Positions 7,486-16,876 are shown, counted from the first letter of the stretch. The stretch is DNA of 45,222 nt from an uncultured Bdellovibrio sp. (GCF_946478835.1 NZ_CAMLDV010000007.1:1-45222), one strand, 5' to 3'. Notes: generated by a model not told the origin, from the letters alone. Made by a program: numbers and translations.

Positions 7486-9987
7486 TGTGTCGGTTTATAA
7501 CGACCCGTAAGCTTGCAAATAGTTTTCACAAGCTGTCTTCCTTCCACAGGCTTTGCAAGATGTTCCTGAAAACCTTCTTGCAAAGCCCGATCATGATCCT
7601 CGCCATGAGCGTAAGCCGTTAAGGCAATAACAATCGTCTTTCCTCCCATTTCAGGAGAAAGCTTCCGAATCATATGAATCAAGTCATAACCATCCTGCTC
7701 GGGCATACCGATATCCGTGATCACAACATCAGGACGATTCTTGATTAAAGACTTAAAGGCTTCAGCAACGGAGGACGCTGTATAAATTTTCGCACCGGCT
7801 TTCTTTAAAAGCGTGCCTACCAAAATTTGCGCGTCGGCTTGATCATCCACAATTAAGATATTTAAGTTTTTAAGAGGCGTCTTCCCGGCAGACACTTCGT
7901 GATCATCTTTGGGTGTGGGACGATTTTTTAAAGACGTCATTGGTAAAATCACCGTAAACGTGGCCCCTTTGCCTTTTCCTTCGCTGGCCGCCTGGATATT
8001 TCCGCCATGGGCTTCAACAATACTGCGAGTGATAGCAAGGCCCAATCCTAAACCGCCATATTTCCTTGTTGTAGTGGCATCTTCTTGACGGAAGCGTTCA
8101 AAAACATATGGAAGAAAGCTGGGATCAATTCCTTTTCCAGTGTCACGCACAGTGATCTGTGCGTTGGATTCTGCTTTTGTTAATGAAACATAAATCTTAC
8201 CGTGGCGAGGAGTGAACTTCACCGCATTAGGAAGTAAATTCCAAAGAACTTGCTGCAGGCGGGTAGGATCTCCTGCGACAGGCCCAATGTCGGTTCCGAT
8301 ATTTTCAATCACCTCAATGTTTTTAGCACTCGCCGCAGGCAAAATAGATTCCACGGAAAGGGAGATGATATCCGCTATATCAACCACTTCCATATTTATT
8401 TGCACTTTGCCTGTGATAAAACGAGAAACATCCAGGATGTCACTCACAATATGCACCTGCGCCTTGGTGTTGCGATAAATCGCTTCAATGGATTTACGTT
8501 TTTCATTTTCCGTTAAATCCTCATTGTGAAGCATTTCACTGTGTCCCAGGATCACATTCATGGGAGTGCGCAGTTCATGTGAAATCGTCGCCAAGAATTC
8601 ATCTTTTAAGCGATTGGCGGTTTGCGCTTGTTCATACAAAATCTGTTTCTCTGTCGCTTCTTGAGTAAGCTGTTTATTAAGATTTTCCAACTCTTCCGTT
8701 CGTTCTTGGACTTTCACCTCAAGATCTTTTGAGAGCTGGGTAAGTTTTTGTTCAGCCCAACGGCGTAAAACAAATAATCCCAGCCGCTTGCCGATATCAT
8801 TCATAAGATCTAAAACCTGCACGTCAGAAGGCAACGCACTTGTATGATGCACTAACAAGGTTCCAATAAGCTCAGTACCTTCATAAATCGGACAGTACAA
8901 AATCGTCTGAATTCCATTTTTTTTTAAAAACTCTGCCCGTGGCATATTGCGTCCCGGAGCAGATATCCATAACGAAGTCGTGATGGTGGAGACCGTGCCG
9001 ACCATACCTTCCTCACGGGAAACTTTAACGGAGGCATTTGCTGCTTTAAAAATTTCTTCTAGCTCTGAGGATAAAGACCAAATCCCTACACAGCTTAAAA
9101 ATTTTCTCTCTTTGTCAGCAAGCCAAAGCTCAGTGACCGGCCAATTGAGTCCTGAGCCCACAGCTTTAAGGAATGGCGGAATGGCCTCTGCCAAATTATT
9201 TCTGTCAGTTAAAATGCGTGTCACCGAATATTGAATAAGACTTAATTGTTCCGCCTTTTTTCTTTTCGTGATGTCATGAAGAAAAGCACCGAAGATCACG
9301 GTTTCCTTTTGCTGAATCGGGTAGACGGTGAGTTCTACAATCACTTCGTGACCGTCTTTATGTATGGCGGGAACCTCGATGCGGGTATTTAAGATAGGTC
9401 CTTCACCAGAAGTAAGATAACGACGCAGTCCCTCGTAGTGTGCTTCTCGGTATTTTTCAGGAATGATAACTTCCGCAATAGTCTTTCCCAAAACTTCATC
9501 ACGCGTCCATCCAAAAGATCTCTCCGCTTGAGGATTCCATTCCCGAATGTGGCTTTCCGTATCAATAGCGATAAAGGAGTCGTGAGCAGAATTGATAATG
9601 GCTCGCGTGCGTTCTTCACTTTCGCGTAGAAGATTTTCACGCAAATTTCGTTCTTCGATTTCTTTTAGAAAGTGAGCCTCTGAGCGTCTTTTAAGAAGTC
9701 CCGCGACGATTGCAATCGCGGGAAAGGACAAGGCCCACATAATCAATCGCCGAGTTGTTTCCTCGCTAAAGGTTCCGTTGTCAGAAAGAAAGTAAGCAAG
9801 GTAAAGCCAAGCCACGACACTTGTGAAAAGTCCCGGACCGATGCCTCCATAAAAACAATTAAAGATAACAGCTAAGACAAGCAAAGACGCCGGGTTTGGG
9901 AGATAGTATTCCGTACCTTCTGTGACATGCACCAGAAGGCCGACAGCTAAAACTAAAAGGATGCCTGACAAATAATGGAGAATCCGC
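7482..9987 (-). CDS. Hybrid sensor histidine kinase (membrane-PAS-GAF-HisKA-HATPase-REC)
   Basis: The protein has 835 residues; the GTG start (9987-9989 including its first base) has GGGAGA upstream. Residues about 5-100 form KdpD/DUF4118-like membrane helices; about 125-245 a PAS domain (SAHDSFIAID to DITKRKKAE); about 255-410 a GAF domain; then a coiled coil, HisKA with the phospho-acceptor His471 (ATISHELRTPM), HATPase with N588, DTGKGI (616-621) and GGLGLGLAI, and a C-terminal receiver with Asp759 (VVITDIGMP). Phosphate would pass from His471 to the attached receiver. The ligand sensed by the GAF/PAS domains is unknown. No response regulator gene is adjacent. It is probably monocistronic. 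Confidence 0.94.
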
Positions 9988-10098
9988 ACGTTCGTCTCCC
10001 TAAAACATCTCTAGGTTTAACTATCATCCTAACGGGGGAAACCTTAAAGAAAAAAATGTCTATGTTAAGGCATTGTCACGAATGTCAGGGCGCAAAAA

Positions 10099-10866
10099 TC
10101 AATAACTCGGCATCGAGTTTAATTTATCTTCCATCAATTGCTGTTGGAACATCCATTCTTCTTCGCCACGAGGATCCTCGCTGTACTTTTTAAACTCACG
10201 CAAGGACTCTTGATTGGATTGAGTGAACTCTTTATCTCGAGGATCTATGCGCAAACGGCCGTCGACGTCGTACTGGTTCGCCGGAGTGAACTGCAGCTTC
10301 ACTTTCATGGCTTTGTTGTGCTTAGACATATCTCCCACCCATTGAGAAGTGGGAACAGCTTTCGCTTCCATCGAAGGATCGATCGTGAAAGGAATAAGCT
10401 CGCCATTTTTTTCAATAAGAACAACCGGTGCAACGTGATACTTCCAACGAATGCGCTCATTCTTTTTCTTGGGGTGAGGAATTTCCAAACGGGGAGGTTT
10501 ATTTTCATCTACCGAAGCAAATCCTTTAAGCGGCGTGATGCCCTTTAATAACATCAAGCGCGACATCTCATGAGCCCGCTGTTCACAACCGGCCAAGGAA
10601 AAATCATACGGAATGTCTTTTTTGTTTTTAAGTTCCGTAAATAAAGCCTGCGCGTCTTCTTCAGACAGCACAGTTGCCGGAGTACCCTTGTAGTTGACTA
10701 AACGGGCCGAATACGGGGTCAAATTTTCGGCATTACAAGGACGGGAGTCAGAGCGGTTCAAATGGCGAAGGGTTTTATCCAAACCTGTAGCAAAGGACTT
10801 TAGATCGTCCTTTGCAAAACTTGCTGATGAAAGCACAAAAATAAAAAGAACCGCAAAGATTTTCAT
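10099..10866 (-). CDS. Exported protein-glutaminase-like enzyme
   Basis: The product has 255 residues from the ATG at 10866 (a GTG one codon upstream is also possible). A signal peptide (KIFAVLFIFVLSSASFA) directs export. The central region matches the protein-glutaminase (protein glutamine deamidase) pattern: Cys in GCEQRAHEMSRLML, His in WKYHVAPVV, and Asp in FTIDPSM, followed by a Trp-containing segment (TSQWVGDM). These are the expected Cys-His-Asp triad in the right order and spacing (about 50 and 19 residues). Known members deamidate glutamine side chains in proteins. The C-terminal tail is charged. A target outside or inside prey cells is speculation. Confidence 0.78.
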   Translation of the reverse strand: MKIFAVLFIFVLSSASFAKDDLKSFATGLDKTLRHLNRSDSRPCNAENLTPYSARLVNYKGTPATVLSEEDAQALFTELKNKKDIPYDFSLAGCEQRAHEMSRLMLLKGITPLKGFASVDENKPPRLEIPHPKKKNERIRWKYHVAPVVLIEKNGELIPFTIDPSMEAKAVPTSQWVGDMSKHNKAMKVKLQFTPANQYDVDGRLRIDPRDKEFTQSNQESLREFKKYSEDPRGEEEWMFQQQLMEDKLNSMPSY

Positions 10867-10929
10867 CACGGTTCTTTTCGGAAGATTAAAGAGAAAAAAT
10901 AACGGAAACAGTGTTTTAAAACGAGACGA

Positions 10930-11763
10930 TTACGAACGTCGGCGAATCTTTTCTAGCTGAGCGACCTTTTCTTGAAGGTTTTGAAGAAGCTCTTTCTTCT
11001 GTTCAGAGTTAAGGCTTAAAAGAATTTTTACCACCAGGCCCTGTAGGTCTTTTTGGTAATTCTTAAAGGCCGCTTGGTAAGCAGGGTCATTATAGGATTC
11101 AGGATGCGCATAAAAATCCCGGACAAAAGCTTTCATGCTTTCCGGAGTTTTACACTCTTTGGTGAACTTCTGAAAAACCCATTCCTTGTTTTTGATCTTC
11201 AGCTCCAAGGGGAACGGGGAGTTTTGAATATGCTTTTCAATCAACGACTTTTGTGAGTCTGTCAAAGAACCTAAAAACATATTAAAGTACTTATAATATT
11301 TTTCTTTGTACTCTCGCTGATACCTTTTCGTATCACGGAATTTCCTTAAATCCTCTTCGTTCTTTTCATGAAAGGCTTTTGAGAAGTAAGCCAGTTGTTG
11401 AGGATCTGTTGAAGAAATAAAATTCACGGCTGTATCGGTAAAATAAGAAGTGAAATGCTCGACATTTCTCATTACCAATGAAAACACGCTGGAAATTTTA
11501 TTTTCATTTAACTTGTTCTGAGCAACATCCTGCTCAAGTTCTTTGGCGTTGTTGATCCAATCCGGAAGAACAGCGGTCTTCATTTTTTCGAAATCTTGTT
11601 GCAGGGATTTTTTTAGCGCTTTGCTTTGTTTAGAAGAAATATCAAAATAGTCGTCCACTTTAGAAGCAATAAAGGTGTCAGCCCAATTGTAGGCGATATC
11701 CAGTCGTGAGCACGCCGTCAGACAAGCAAAGCTCACGACAATCATTAACAAAACTTTTTGCAT
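10930..11763 (-). CDS. DUF6279-type lipoprotein
   Basis: The protein has 277 residues with a lipoprotein signal (MQKVLLMIVVSFACLTAC) and strong ribosome binding site GAGGAGA. The start of the mature part, SRLDIAYNWADTFIASKVDDYFDISSKQ, matches my memory of the DUF6279 family, which is all-helical and typically found as single lipoproteins in Gram-negatives. The remainder is helical and Lys/Glu-rich without further motifs. The function is unknown. It lies between the glutaminase-like gene and the trypsin-like protease, all on the minus strand. Confidence 0.82.
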   Translation of the reverse strand: MQKVLLMIVVSFACLTACSRLDIAYNWADTFIASKVDDYFDISSKQSKALKKSLQQDFEKMKTAVLPDWINNAKELEQDVAQNKLNENKISSVFSLVMRNVEHFTSYFTDTAVNFISSTDPQQLAYFSKAFHEKNEEDLRKFRDTKRYQREYKEKYYKYFNMFLGSLTDSQKSLIEKHIQNSPFPLELKIKNKEWVFQKFTKECKTPESMKAFVRDFYAHPESYNDPAYQAAFKNYQKDLQGLVVKILLSLNSEQKKELLQNLQEKVAQLEKIRRRS

Positions 11764-11867
11764 GCGATTCTCCTCGAGAATTCAGCCTAACAAAAAATCT
11801 CAAGCTGAAGCGTTTTCGCCTGAGGAATAAGACCTTCTGCTGGGGATAAGCGAGGAGTGCTATTAAT

Positions 11868-12767
11868 TCAAAAAAGATACGGAAGAATTCTTGTTATTCG
11901 TGTGACATCCTCACCGCGGCATTCTGTGTCCTTACAGCGATGGGAGACGGTGCAAGATCCTTGGTATTCAAAATCATCGTCACCGCGGACTAAGATTCCT
12001 TCAACAACACCGGTCTTAGAGTTAAAAACGGCAGAGCCCGAGTTGCCTCCATAGGTATCTAAGTTCGCAACAAAATACTGAGCCGGTTGCGCGCTACGAA
12101 CCTTTGCGCTGGCAGCAACTTTGGTGGGTAGACCCACGGGATGTCCAATGACAACCAAAGGATCACCGACTTTCACGGCACCTCTTTGACGAAGTTTAAG
12201 AACGGCATGATTGGTGACAGGACGATTTAAACGGACAAGCGCAAAATCGGAACCACTGGCAAGAACCTCTGTATGAATCACTTCAGCACAGGAATAAATT
12301 TCGGAGTTGGAGATTTCTCGCGGCAAAACACCTTTTACTTTCACCGCGTAACCGAAGACAAACTTCGTTGAAGCGCAATCGCTGGCTGAACGGACACAGT
12401 GTCCCGCGGTGGCGATGATGTCAGGAGCAACAAGAGAACCCGAGCAAAACGCCGCATTTTCCTGTTCCCCGAAACGTTCCGAGGAACACAAACCATACGT
12501 TTCCTTAAAAGTCTTGGAAACAATTCGCGACGTGTTTGCTCCGGTTTGTATTGAGCTGGCCTTAATGAGCGCAACCGTGGATTCGGCCAAGCGTTTTTGT
12601 AACGAAGAAGTCACTTCATAAACATCTTTACGATCATCCGAACCATAAATCACTTTTTCGTCGATAGTCTCAGAACCTTCTGTGGGAACAGATTTTAAGG
12701 CGGTGTCCTGAGCTTGGCAGGCCGCGAGCAGGAGGACTAATAGAAGCGTGTTTAATTTTTTTAACAT
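11868..12767 (-). CDS. Trypsin-like serine protease, lipoprotein
   Basis: The protein has 299 residues with a lipoprotein signal (LLLVLLLAAC, Cys17). It has the chymotrypsin-fold triad: His123 (ATAGHCV), Asp174 (SDFALVRL) and Ser243 (GGNSGSAV). Cysteine pairs around the His and near the C-terminus suggest disulfides. The first ~60 residues are a linker and possible propeptide region. It resembles bacterial trypsin-like or V8-like peptidases, anchored at the membrane and acting in the periplasm or at the cell surface. It is upstream of the DUF6279 lipoprotein with a 104-bp gap. The substrate is unknown. Confidence 0.92.
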   Translation of the reverse strand: MLKKLNTLLLVLLLAACQAQDTALKSVPTEGSETIDEKVIYGSDDRKDVYEVTSSLQKRLAESTVALIKASSIQTGANTSRIVSKTFKETYGLCSSERFGEQENAAFCSGSLVAPDIIATAGHCVRSASDCASTKFVFGYAVKVKGVLPREISNSEIYSCAEVIHTEVLASGSDFALVRLNRPVTNHAVLKLRQRGAVKVGDPLVVIGHPVGLPTKVAASAKVRSAQPAQYFVANLDTYGGNSGSAVFNSKTGVVEGILVRGDDDFEYQGSCTVSHRCKDTECRGEDVTRITRILPYLF

Positions 12768-12969
12768 CGAGTATTCCTTCTCTTTTTGGTCGGGACATCT
12801 TGTCCGCCAATCATAGACACGAGACTCTATCGCTTCGGTTAACCTATTTTAACATCGACGGTGTCTCTTCAGAAGTGTTCTCTGTTCTGTGTTCTGTCAT
12901 ATTGGTGGAACACATTGTAGGCTAGACGCTGTAATGGAGGGTTGCTCAAGTTTCAAATTTTCTTACACA

Positions 12970-13263
12970 ATGGAGTCATCGGAGGCTCGTGTGTTAGCGG
13001 AAGTTGTTAATCAGGAAACGGAAATTAGAGACCGCCTTGCTGGCGTCTTGCAAAGTGTGATTGTGGAAATGACCTCTTGTCTCGAAGTGCATGTAACATA
13101 TGCGACAGGTGACAAGACGACGATTTACAATGTCTCGCTCCCTCAGGAATTCAGAGGGAAGCTTATCGGATCTCAAGGAAAAAACATCACATCTCTTAGA
13201 AATATCATCGGAGCTATGGCAGGGAATCACGGTTTCCGCGCAATTATTGAGCTTGTCGTCTAG
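12970..13263 (+). CDS. KH-domain RNA-binding protein (KhpA-like)
   Basis: A small protein (97 residues from the ATG at 12970) with a single type II KH domain: the GxxG loop is seen in GKLIGSQGKNITSLRNII, followed by a helix and a final strand (FRAIIELVV). KhpA-type proteins of about 80-100 residues bind RNA, often with a Jag/KhpB partner, which is not in this window. The start is uncertain: ATGs at 12889 and 12934 and a GTG at 12991 are also in frame and none has an ideal ribosome binding site. It ends 2 bp from the convergent gltS stop. Confidence 0.85.
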   Translation: MESSEARVLAEVVNQETEIRDRLAGVLQSVIVEMTSCLEVHVTYATGDKTTIYNVSLPQEFRGKLIGSQGKNITSLRNIIGAMAGNHGFRAIIELVV

Positions 13264-13265
13264 TG

Positions 13266-14447
13266 TTACGTGAAATAGTTCAAACAAAACGTCACAAAAG
13301 CAGCATTGATAAAATCAATAAAACAAGACCCAACAAGAGGAACCACTAAGAACGCTTTAGGAGCTGGTCCGTACTTTTGCGAAAGCGATGACATATTAGC
13401 CATGGCGTTCGCAGAAGTTCCCATCATAAAACCAACGTAACCTGCACTGATAATGGCTCCTTCATAATCGCGCCCTGCAACCCAAAAAGCGGGGCCTAGT
13501 GCGGTGATAATAACCAGAACAGCTTGCAGTGCCAGGAAAATTAAAATCGGTAAAGCGGCGTTTTTAAGCTCATCTAAACGCAATGTCATAATAGCCGTCG
13601 CAATAAAAAGTGTCAGAGCCACAGAGCCAATCTCTTCAACCCAATCGGCATTGAGTTTAAAGACAGGGCGCACATCTTCCACGTTTCTAAAAACTGCGGC
13701 GATAACCATTGAGCCAATATAAATGGGCAGCGTAATGCCTTGATCATTGATCCACGAACTTAAAGTGGTTCCAATTCCCATGATCAACGCGAATCCTAAG
13801 AAATGATAAAGAAGATCAAATCCAGGGCGAGCTTTAAGTGAATGCGGTTGTTCGTGTTCAAGAGGCAAAGCTTGAGCGTGGTCTTTTAATTTTCTTTTAT
13901 GAATCAAATACGTCGCTAACGGAGTTCCAATAAGACCGCCTAAAAGAATTCCACCCATCGCGGTTGTCAGTCCGATAGCAGAAGCTCCTTCAACACCGGC
14001 TGCTTGAAATGAAGGTCCAAAGGCAAGAGCTGTTCCGGGGCCTCCGGTTAGAGAGACCGCTCCCGTGAGAACTCCCATTAAGGGAGGAAGGCCCATGAGT
14101 TTGGCCGCACCAATGCCGGCAAGAATTTGTAAAAGAAGACCGCCCACTGTGAGAATTAAAAAGAAGACAACAGTTCTGCCGCCTTCTTTAAGAAGTTTTA
14201 AAGAAGCGGAATAACCGATGGACGCAAAAAAGGCGATCATCAAAGTTTCTTCAAAAGCTTTTGTAAATTTCAACTCGAAAAGACCATGGCTTTTTAAAAT
14301 CGCTAAAACAAAAGCCAGAATAAATCCGCCGATAACAGGGGAGGGTAAGTTGTATTTATCGATAAAGTGGATTTTCTTTTTTAGAAAACGTCCAAAGTAA
14401 ACAACCAACGCTGCCAGTGCCAAAGTTTGTAGTGATGTTAATGTCAT
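13266..14447 (-). CDS. gltS: Sodium/glutamate symporter
   Basis: The protein has 393 residues, the length of GltS family Na+-dependent glutamate importers (ESS family). About ten hydrophobic segments are present in two similar halves. Characteristic stretches include the N-terminal YNLPSPVIGGFI, the GGPGTALAFGPSF glycine-rich re-entrant region and the matching SAGYVGFMMGTSANAMANM in the second half. It imports glutamate across the inner membrane. It is the last gene of a minus-strand series with the ZIP transporter (32 bp upstream) and dps, and may be read through with them. Confidence 0.95.
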   Translation of the reverse strand: MTLTSLQTLALAALVVYFGRFLKKKIHFIDKYNLPSPVIGGFILAFVLAILKSHGLFELKFTKAFEETLMIAFFASIGYSASLKLLKEGGRTVVFFLILTVGGLLLQILAGIGAAKLMGLPPLMGVLTGAVSLTGGPGTALAFGPSFQAAGVEGASAIGLTTAMGGILLGGLIGTPLATYLIHKRKLKDHAQALPLEHEQPHSLKARPGFDLLYHFLGFALIMGIGTTLSSWINDQGITLPIYIGSMVIAAVFRNVEDVRPVFKLNADWVEEIGSVALTLFIATAIMTLRLDELKNAALPILIFLALQAVLVIITALGPAFWVAGRDYEGAIISAGYVGFMMGTSANAMANMSSLSQKYGPAPKAFLVVPLVGSCFIDFINAAFVTFCLNYFT

Positions 14448-14479
14448 TTCTTAAGCGTAAATGCTAAGGTGCCTTATGT

Positions 14480-15223
14480 CTATGTGATAATCCAGTTCAT
14501 AACGACCACGGAAAGGGCTCCCATTAAGAACTCTTTCTGCACAAGATATCTCATCTTCGTTTCTTTAAGTTTCGCAAAGATTTCTTCCAAAGTGACACTG
14601 ATCATCGCACCACCGGCGAACGCCAAGATATAGGGTAAAGTTGCCGAAGTTAAGGAGGCAAAAATTCCTCCCAAAGCGCCCCCTAAAATTTCCATCACGC
14701 CAGTAAGGCAGGCGCCATACAAAGCGGCTTTACGTGAAAGACCTATAGATAGAAATGCGGCGGCTGTGGCTAAACCCTCTGGAAAGTTTTGAAAGACGAT
14801 GGCGCCCACAACCGTCCAGCCATTTGCTTGCGATAAAGAGTCGGCACTTAGCGCAGCTCCCGATGCGAGACCTTCGGGAAGATTGTGCAGCATCATGGCC
14901 GTCACAAATAACCAAGCACGGCGATGAAGCGACCACTCGGAGGGAGAAAAACTATGGATCAGATGACTGAGCCCATAAATCGAAACCACGCCAAGCGCCA
15001 GGGCAAGAGAAACCCCGAAGGCGCCCGATTTGGAATTAGTATAGGCAGGACCGATAAGATTAAAAGCAGCGGCGGCAAGCATCATCCCAATTGCAAAATC
15101 GAGATTTAAGCTGCGCCAAGGATTCCAACCTTTAGACTCTTTCTTTAAAATCGGAAGAGCACCAATCATGGTTGAAAGACCCGTAATCAATCCTGCTAAT
15201 AATCCCATCCACGCACTACCCAT
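14480..15223 (-). CDS. ZIP-family metal transporter
   Basis: The protein has 247 residues with eight hydrophobic segments. The ZIP signature is clear: HNLPEGLASGAAL in helix IV and QNFPEGLATAAAF in helix V, which form the divalent metal path (Zn2+, and often Fe2+ or Mn2+). The second motif starts with Gln rather than His, as in some bacterial ZupT-like and GufA-like members. Ribosome binding site AAAGGA. It starts 16 bp after the dps stop, so it is probably co-transcribed with dps and may supply or balance metal when Dps stores iron. The exact metal is not readable. Confidence 0.9.
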   Translation of the reverse strand: MGSAWMGLLAGLITGLSTMIGALPILKKESKGWNPWRSLNLDFAIGMMLAAAAFNLIGPAYTNSKSGAFGVSLALALGVVSIYGLSHLIHSFSPSEWSLHRRAWLFVTAMMLHNLPEGLASGAALSADSLSQANGWTVVGAIVFQNFPEGLATAAAFLSIGLSRKAALYGACLTGVMEILGGALGGIFASLTSATLPYILAFAGGAMISVTLEEIFAKLKETKMRYLVQKEFLMGALSVVVMNWIIT

Positions 15224-15239
15224 AAAATATCCTTTCTAA

Positions 15240-15758
15240 TTAGGATCTATGGCTTCGGATCATCCACGCGGCTTTTTCATGAAAGCTGATTAAATCTTCA
15301 TACAGGACAACGGCACTGGTTTCCTCAGCTTCTTCGGCAGCCTCAAGACGAGGTCTTAACGCGATCGCCACATTGGTGTGATCTTGACTGAGCATCTCAA
15401 TGATTTGAGTGCTATTTAATTTTTCAACTGGAACTTCTTGTAAAGAAGAAAGTTCTTTGAACTCTTTAAAAGAACCCGGTGCGCGGACTTTGAGCGCGCG
15501 CAAAACTTCAGCTGTGCGATCAACAAACTCCGCAAGTTCTTTGTATTGCTCTTCAAAAAGTTTGTGCAATGAAAAGAACAAGGGACCTTCCACGTTCCAG
15601 TGGCAGTTTTGTGTTTTTAATTGAAGAATGTAAACATCCCCTAAAGTTTTTTTCAGTGTTTCAACAACGGCCGATGTGTCAGCCTCTTCGGATTTAACGG
15701 GACTTAGGTTTCTGTTTTCACGAACTGTTTCTTTCGAAGCATGTGCTGTAGATCTCAT
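15240..15758 (-). CDS. dps: Dps-family DNA-protection ferritin
   Basis: The protein has 172 residues and the full Dps inter-subunit ferroxidase set: His53 (NCHWNVEG), His65 (FSLHKLFEEQY), Asp80 and Glu84 (DRTAE). It forms a dodecamer that oxidises Fe2+ with H2O2 and stores it, protecting DNA. The N-terminal ~25 residues are a charged tail with several Arg/Lys, which may bind DNA. The ribosome binding site is a strong GAGGAGG. The promoter upstream carries an OxyR-type operator, and oxyR itself is the next gene upstream. This predicts peroxide induction. Confidence 0.95.
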   Translation of the reverse strand: MRSTAHASKETVRENRNLSPVKSEEADTSAVVETLKKTLGDVYILQLKTQNCHWNVEGPLFFSLHKLFEEQYKELAEFVDRTAEVLRALKVRAPGSFKEFKELSSLQEVPVEKLNSTQIIEMLSQDHTNVAIALRPRLEAAEEAEETSAVVLYEDLISFHEKAAWMIRSHRS

Positions 15759-15784
15759 AAAGATACCTCCTCTTGCCTAGATAC

Positions 15785-15813
15785 AGGATAAGAGGAGGGG
15801 CGGAGGATGAACA
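15785..15813 (-). promoter_or_regulatory. dps promoter
   Basis: On the minus strand TGTTCA (15808-15813) is followed by a 17-bp spacer and TATCCT (15785-15790). Transcription would start near 15778, leaving a leader of about 20 nt with the strong ribosome binding site. The weak -35 fits an activator-dependent promoter. Confidence 0.55.
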
Positions 15814-15824
15814 GTTCTCTTTTT

Positions 15825-15850
15825 CTATGAGCTATATAGACAAAATCTAT
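15825..15850 (-). promoter_or_regulatory. OxyR-type operator upstream of dps
   Basis: Elements CTAT (15825-15828), ATAG (15836-15839) and CTAT (15847-15850) lie at exact 11-bp steps, matching three of the four elements of the enterobacterial OxyR consensus (ATAG-N7-CTAT-N7-ATAG-N7-CTAT). The site ends 11 bp before the -35 hexamer of the predicted dps promoter, a usual activating position. It also lies just downstream of the oxyR stop codon. Confidence 0.6.
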
Positions 15851-15876
15851 ATATGTTGTTTAACCATAAATGAAAA

Positions 15877-16833
15877 CTATTTGAGATGGCCTAAAGGATT
15901 ATCCACCTTCATTTGGTTTTTATTGCGAGAAGAACTAAGACCTTCTGGCAGGTTTTTCTTTATGTTTTCAACTAGGGCCTTGAGCAGGGCTTTTCTTTGA
16001 AAGTGAGGACCATGTATCAAACTGACCTCTCGGGTAGGAACGGGATCTGAAAAGGCACGAAGGCGCTTTTTATCCTGCACATCAAAGGTTGCAAGCCAAG
16101 GAAGCAGGGTGAAGTTTTCGCCCTGATCGACCAGTTTTTTAAGAGTCTCTAAGCTGCCACTTTCAAATGTAAAAGTTTTGTCTGCTGACACAATCTGTTT
16201 TTTGTTGCGACAAAGCGAAAGGCTTTGCTCACGAAAGCAGTGACCTTCGTTTAAAAGCAAAACGTCATCCACAGAGAGATCTTTTTCATCAATAGATTTC
16301 TTATTTAAAAGCGGATGTCCTTTGGCGAAGTACGCCATAAAGGGTTCATAAAATAAAACATGGCTCGCGATGTTTAAATCATCAATTGGAGTGACAACGA
16401 TGCCCAGATCTAAATTATGAGTGCGAATTTTTTCAACCATCGTTTCGGTTTGAAGTTCTTCAAAGGTTAAATGAAGATTTTTGTAAACATCTTTCATCTT
16501 TTTTAAAAAAAGCGGCAAAAGATAAGGAGCTAACGTTGGAATAATTCCGATTCGCAGTTCCCCTTTCAGAGAACCTTTTGCATCATCCACGATTTCTTTA
16601 AGATGTTGAGAGCCCTTCACGACCAGACGTGCTTGTTGTAGAATTTCTTCACCTATGGAAGTCGGTTTGATCGGCTGTTTCGTACGATCAAAAATCACCA
16701 CACCCAATTCGTCTTCCAGCTTTTGGATTTGCATACTCAGAGTCGGCTGAGTCACGTGGCATTGGCGTGCGGCTTGGCTAAAGCTTCCTGTATCAACAAC
16801 GGCAAGAATGTATTCAAGTTGAGTCAGTGTCAT
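15877..16833 (-). CDS. oxyR: Peroxide-sensing LysR-type regulator OxyR
   Basis: The protein has 318 residues: an N-terminal LysR helix-turn-helix (GSFSQAARQCHVTQPTLSMQIQ region) and a C-terminal effector domain. Cys199 (NEGHCF) and Cys208 (SLSLC) sit at the same residue numbers and spacing as the redox Cys pair of E. coli OxyR, which form a disulfide on H2O2 exposure. This makes OxyR far more likely than a generic LysR protein. It is upstream of dps on the same strand with a 118-bp gap holding the dps promoter and operator. It is divergent from the PCMT-like gene. Confidence 0.93.
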   Translation of the reverse strand: MTLTQLEYILAVVDTGSFSQAARQCHVTQPTLSMQIQKLEDELGVVIFDRTKQPIKPTSIGEEILQQARLVVKGSQHLKEIVDDAKGSLKGELRIGIIPTLAPYLLPLFLKKMKDVYKNLHLTFEELQTETMVEKIRTHNLDLGIVVTPIDDLNIASHVLFYEPFMAYFAKGHPLLNKKSIDEKDLSVDDVLLLNEGHCFREQSLSLCRNKKQIVSADKTFTFESGSLETLKKLVDQGENFTLLPWLATFDVQDKKRLRAFSDPVPTREVSLIHGPHFQRKALLKALVENIKKNLPEGLSSSRNKNQMKVDNPLGHLK

Positions 16834-16838
16834 GATAC

Positions 16839-16872
16839 AAGCTTGCCGTTAGGGAAAAAAGCTTGCAAGCTT
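16839..16872. repeat. Direct and palindromic AAGCTTGC repeats in the oxyR-pcm intergenic region
   Basis: AAGCTTGC occurs at 16839-16846 and again at 16859-16866, exactly 20 bp apart. The second copy is part of the perfect 14-bp palindrome AAGCTTGCAAGCTT (16859-16872). Only 43 bp separate the two divergent start codons. It could be a regulator binding site for both genes, perhaps OxyR autoregulation, though it does not match the ATAG consensus. Confidence 0.45.
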
Positions 16873-16876
16873 AATC

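Noticed and set aside
12875..12913. GTGTTC repeats with a GAACAC inverted copy upstream of the KH gene
   Set aside because: The arms are only six bases, the spacing is irregular and the region is generally T/G-rich, so chance is likely.
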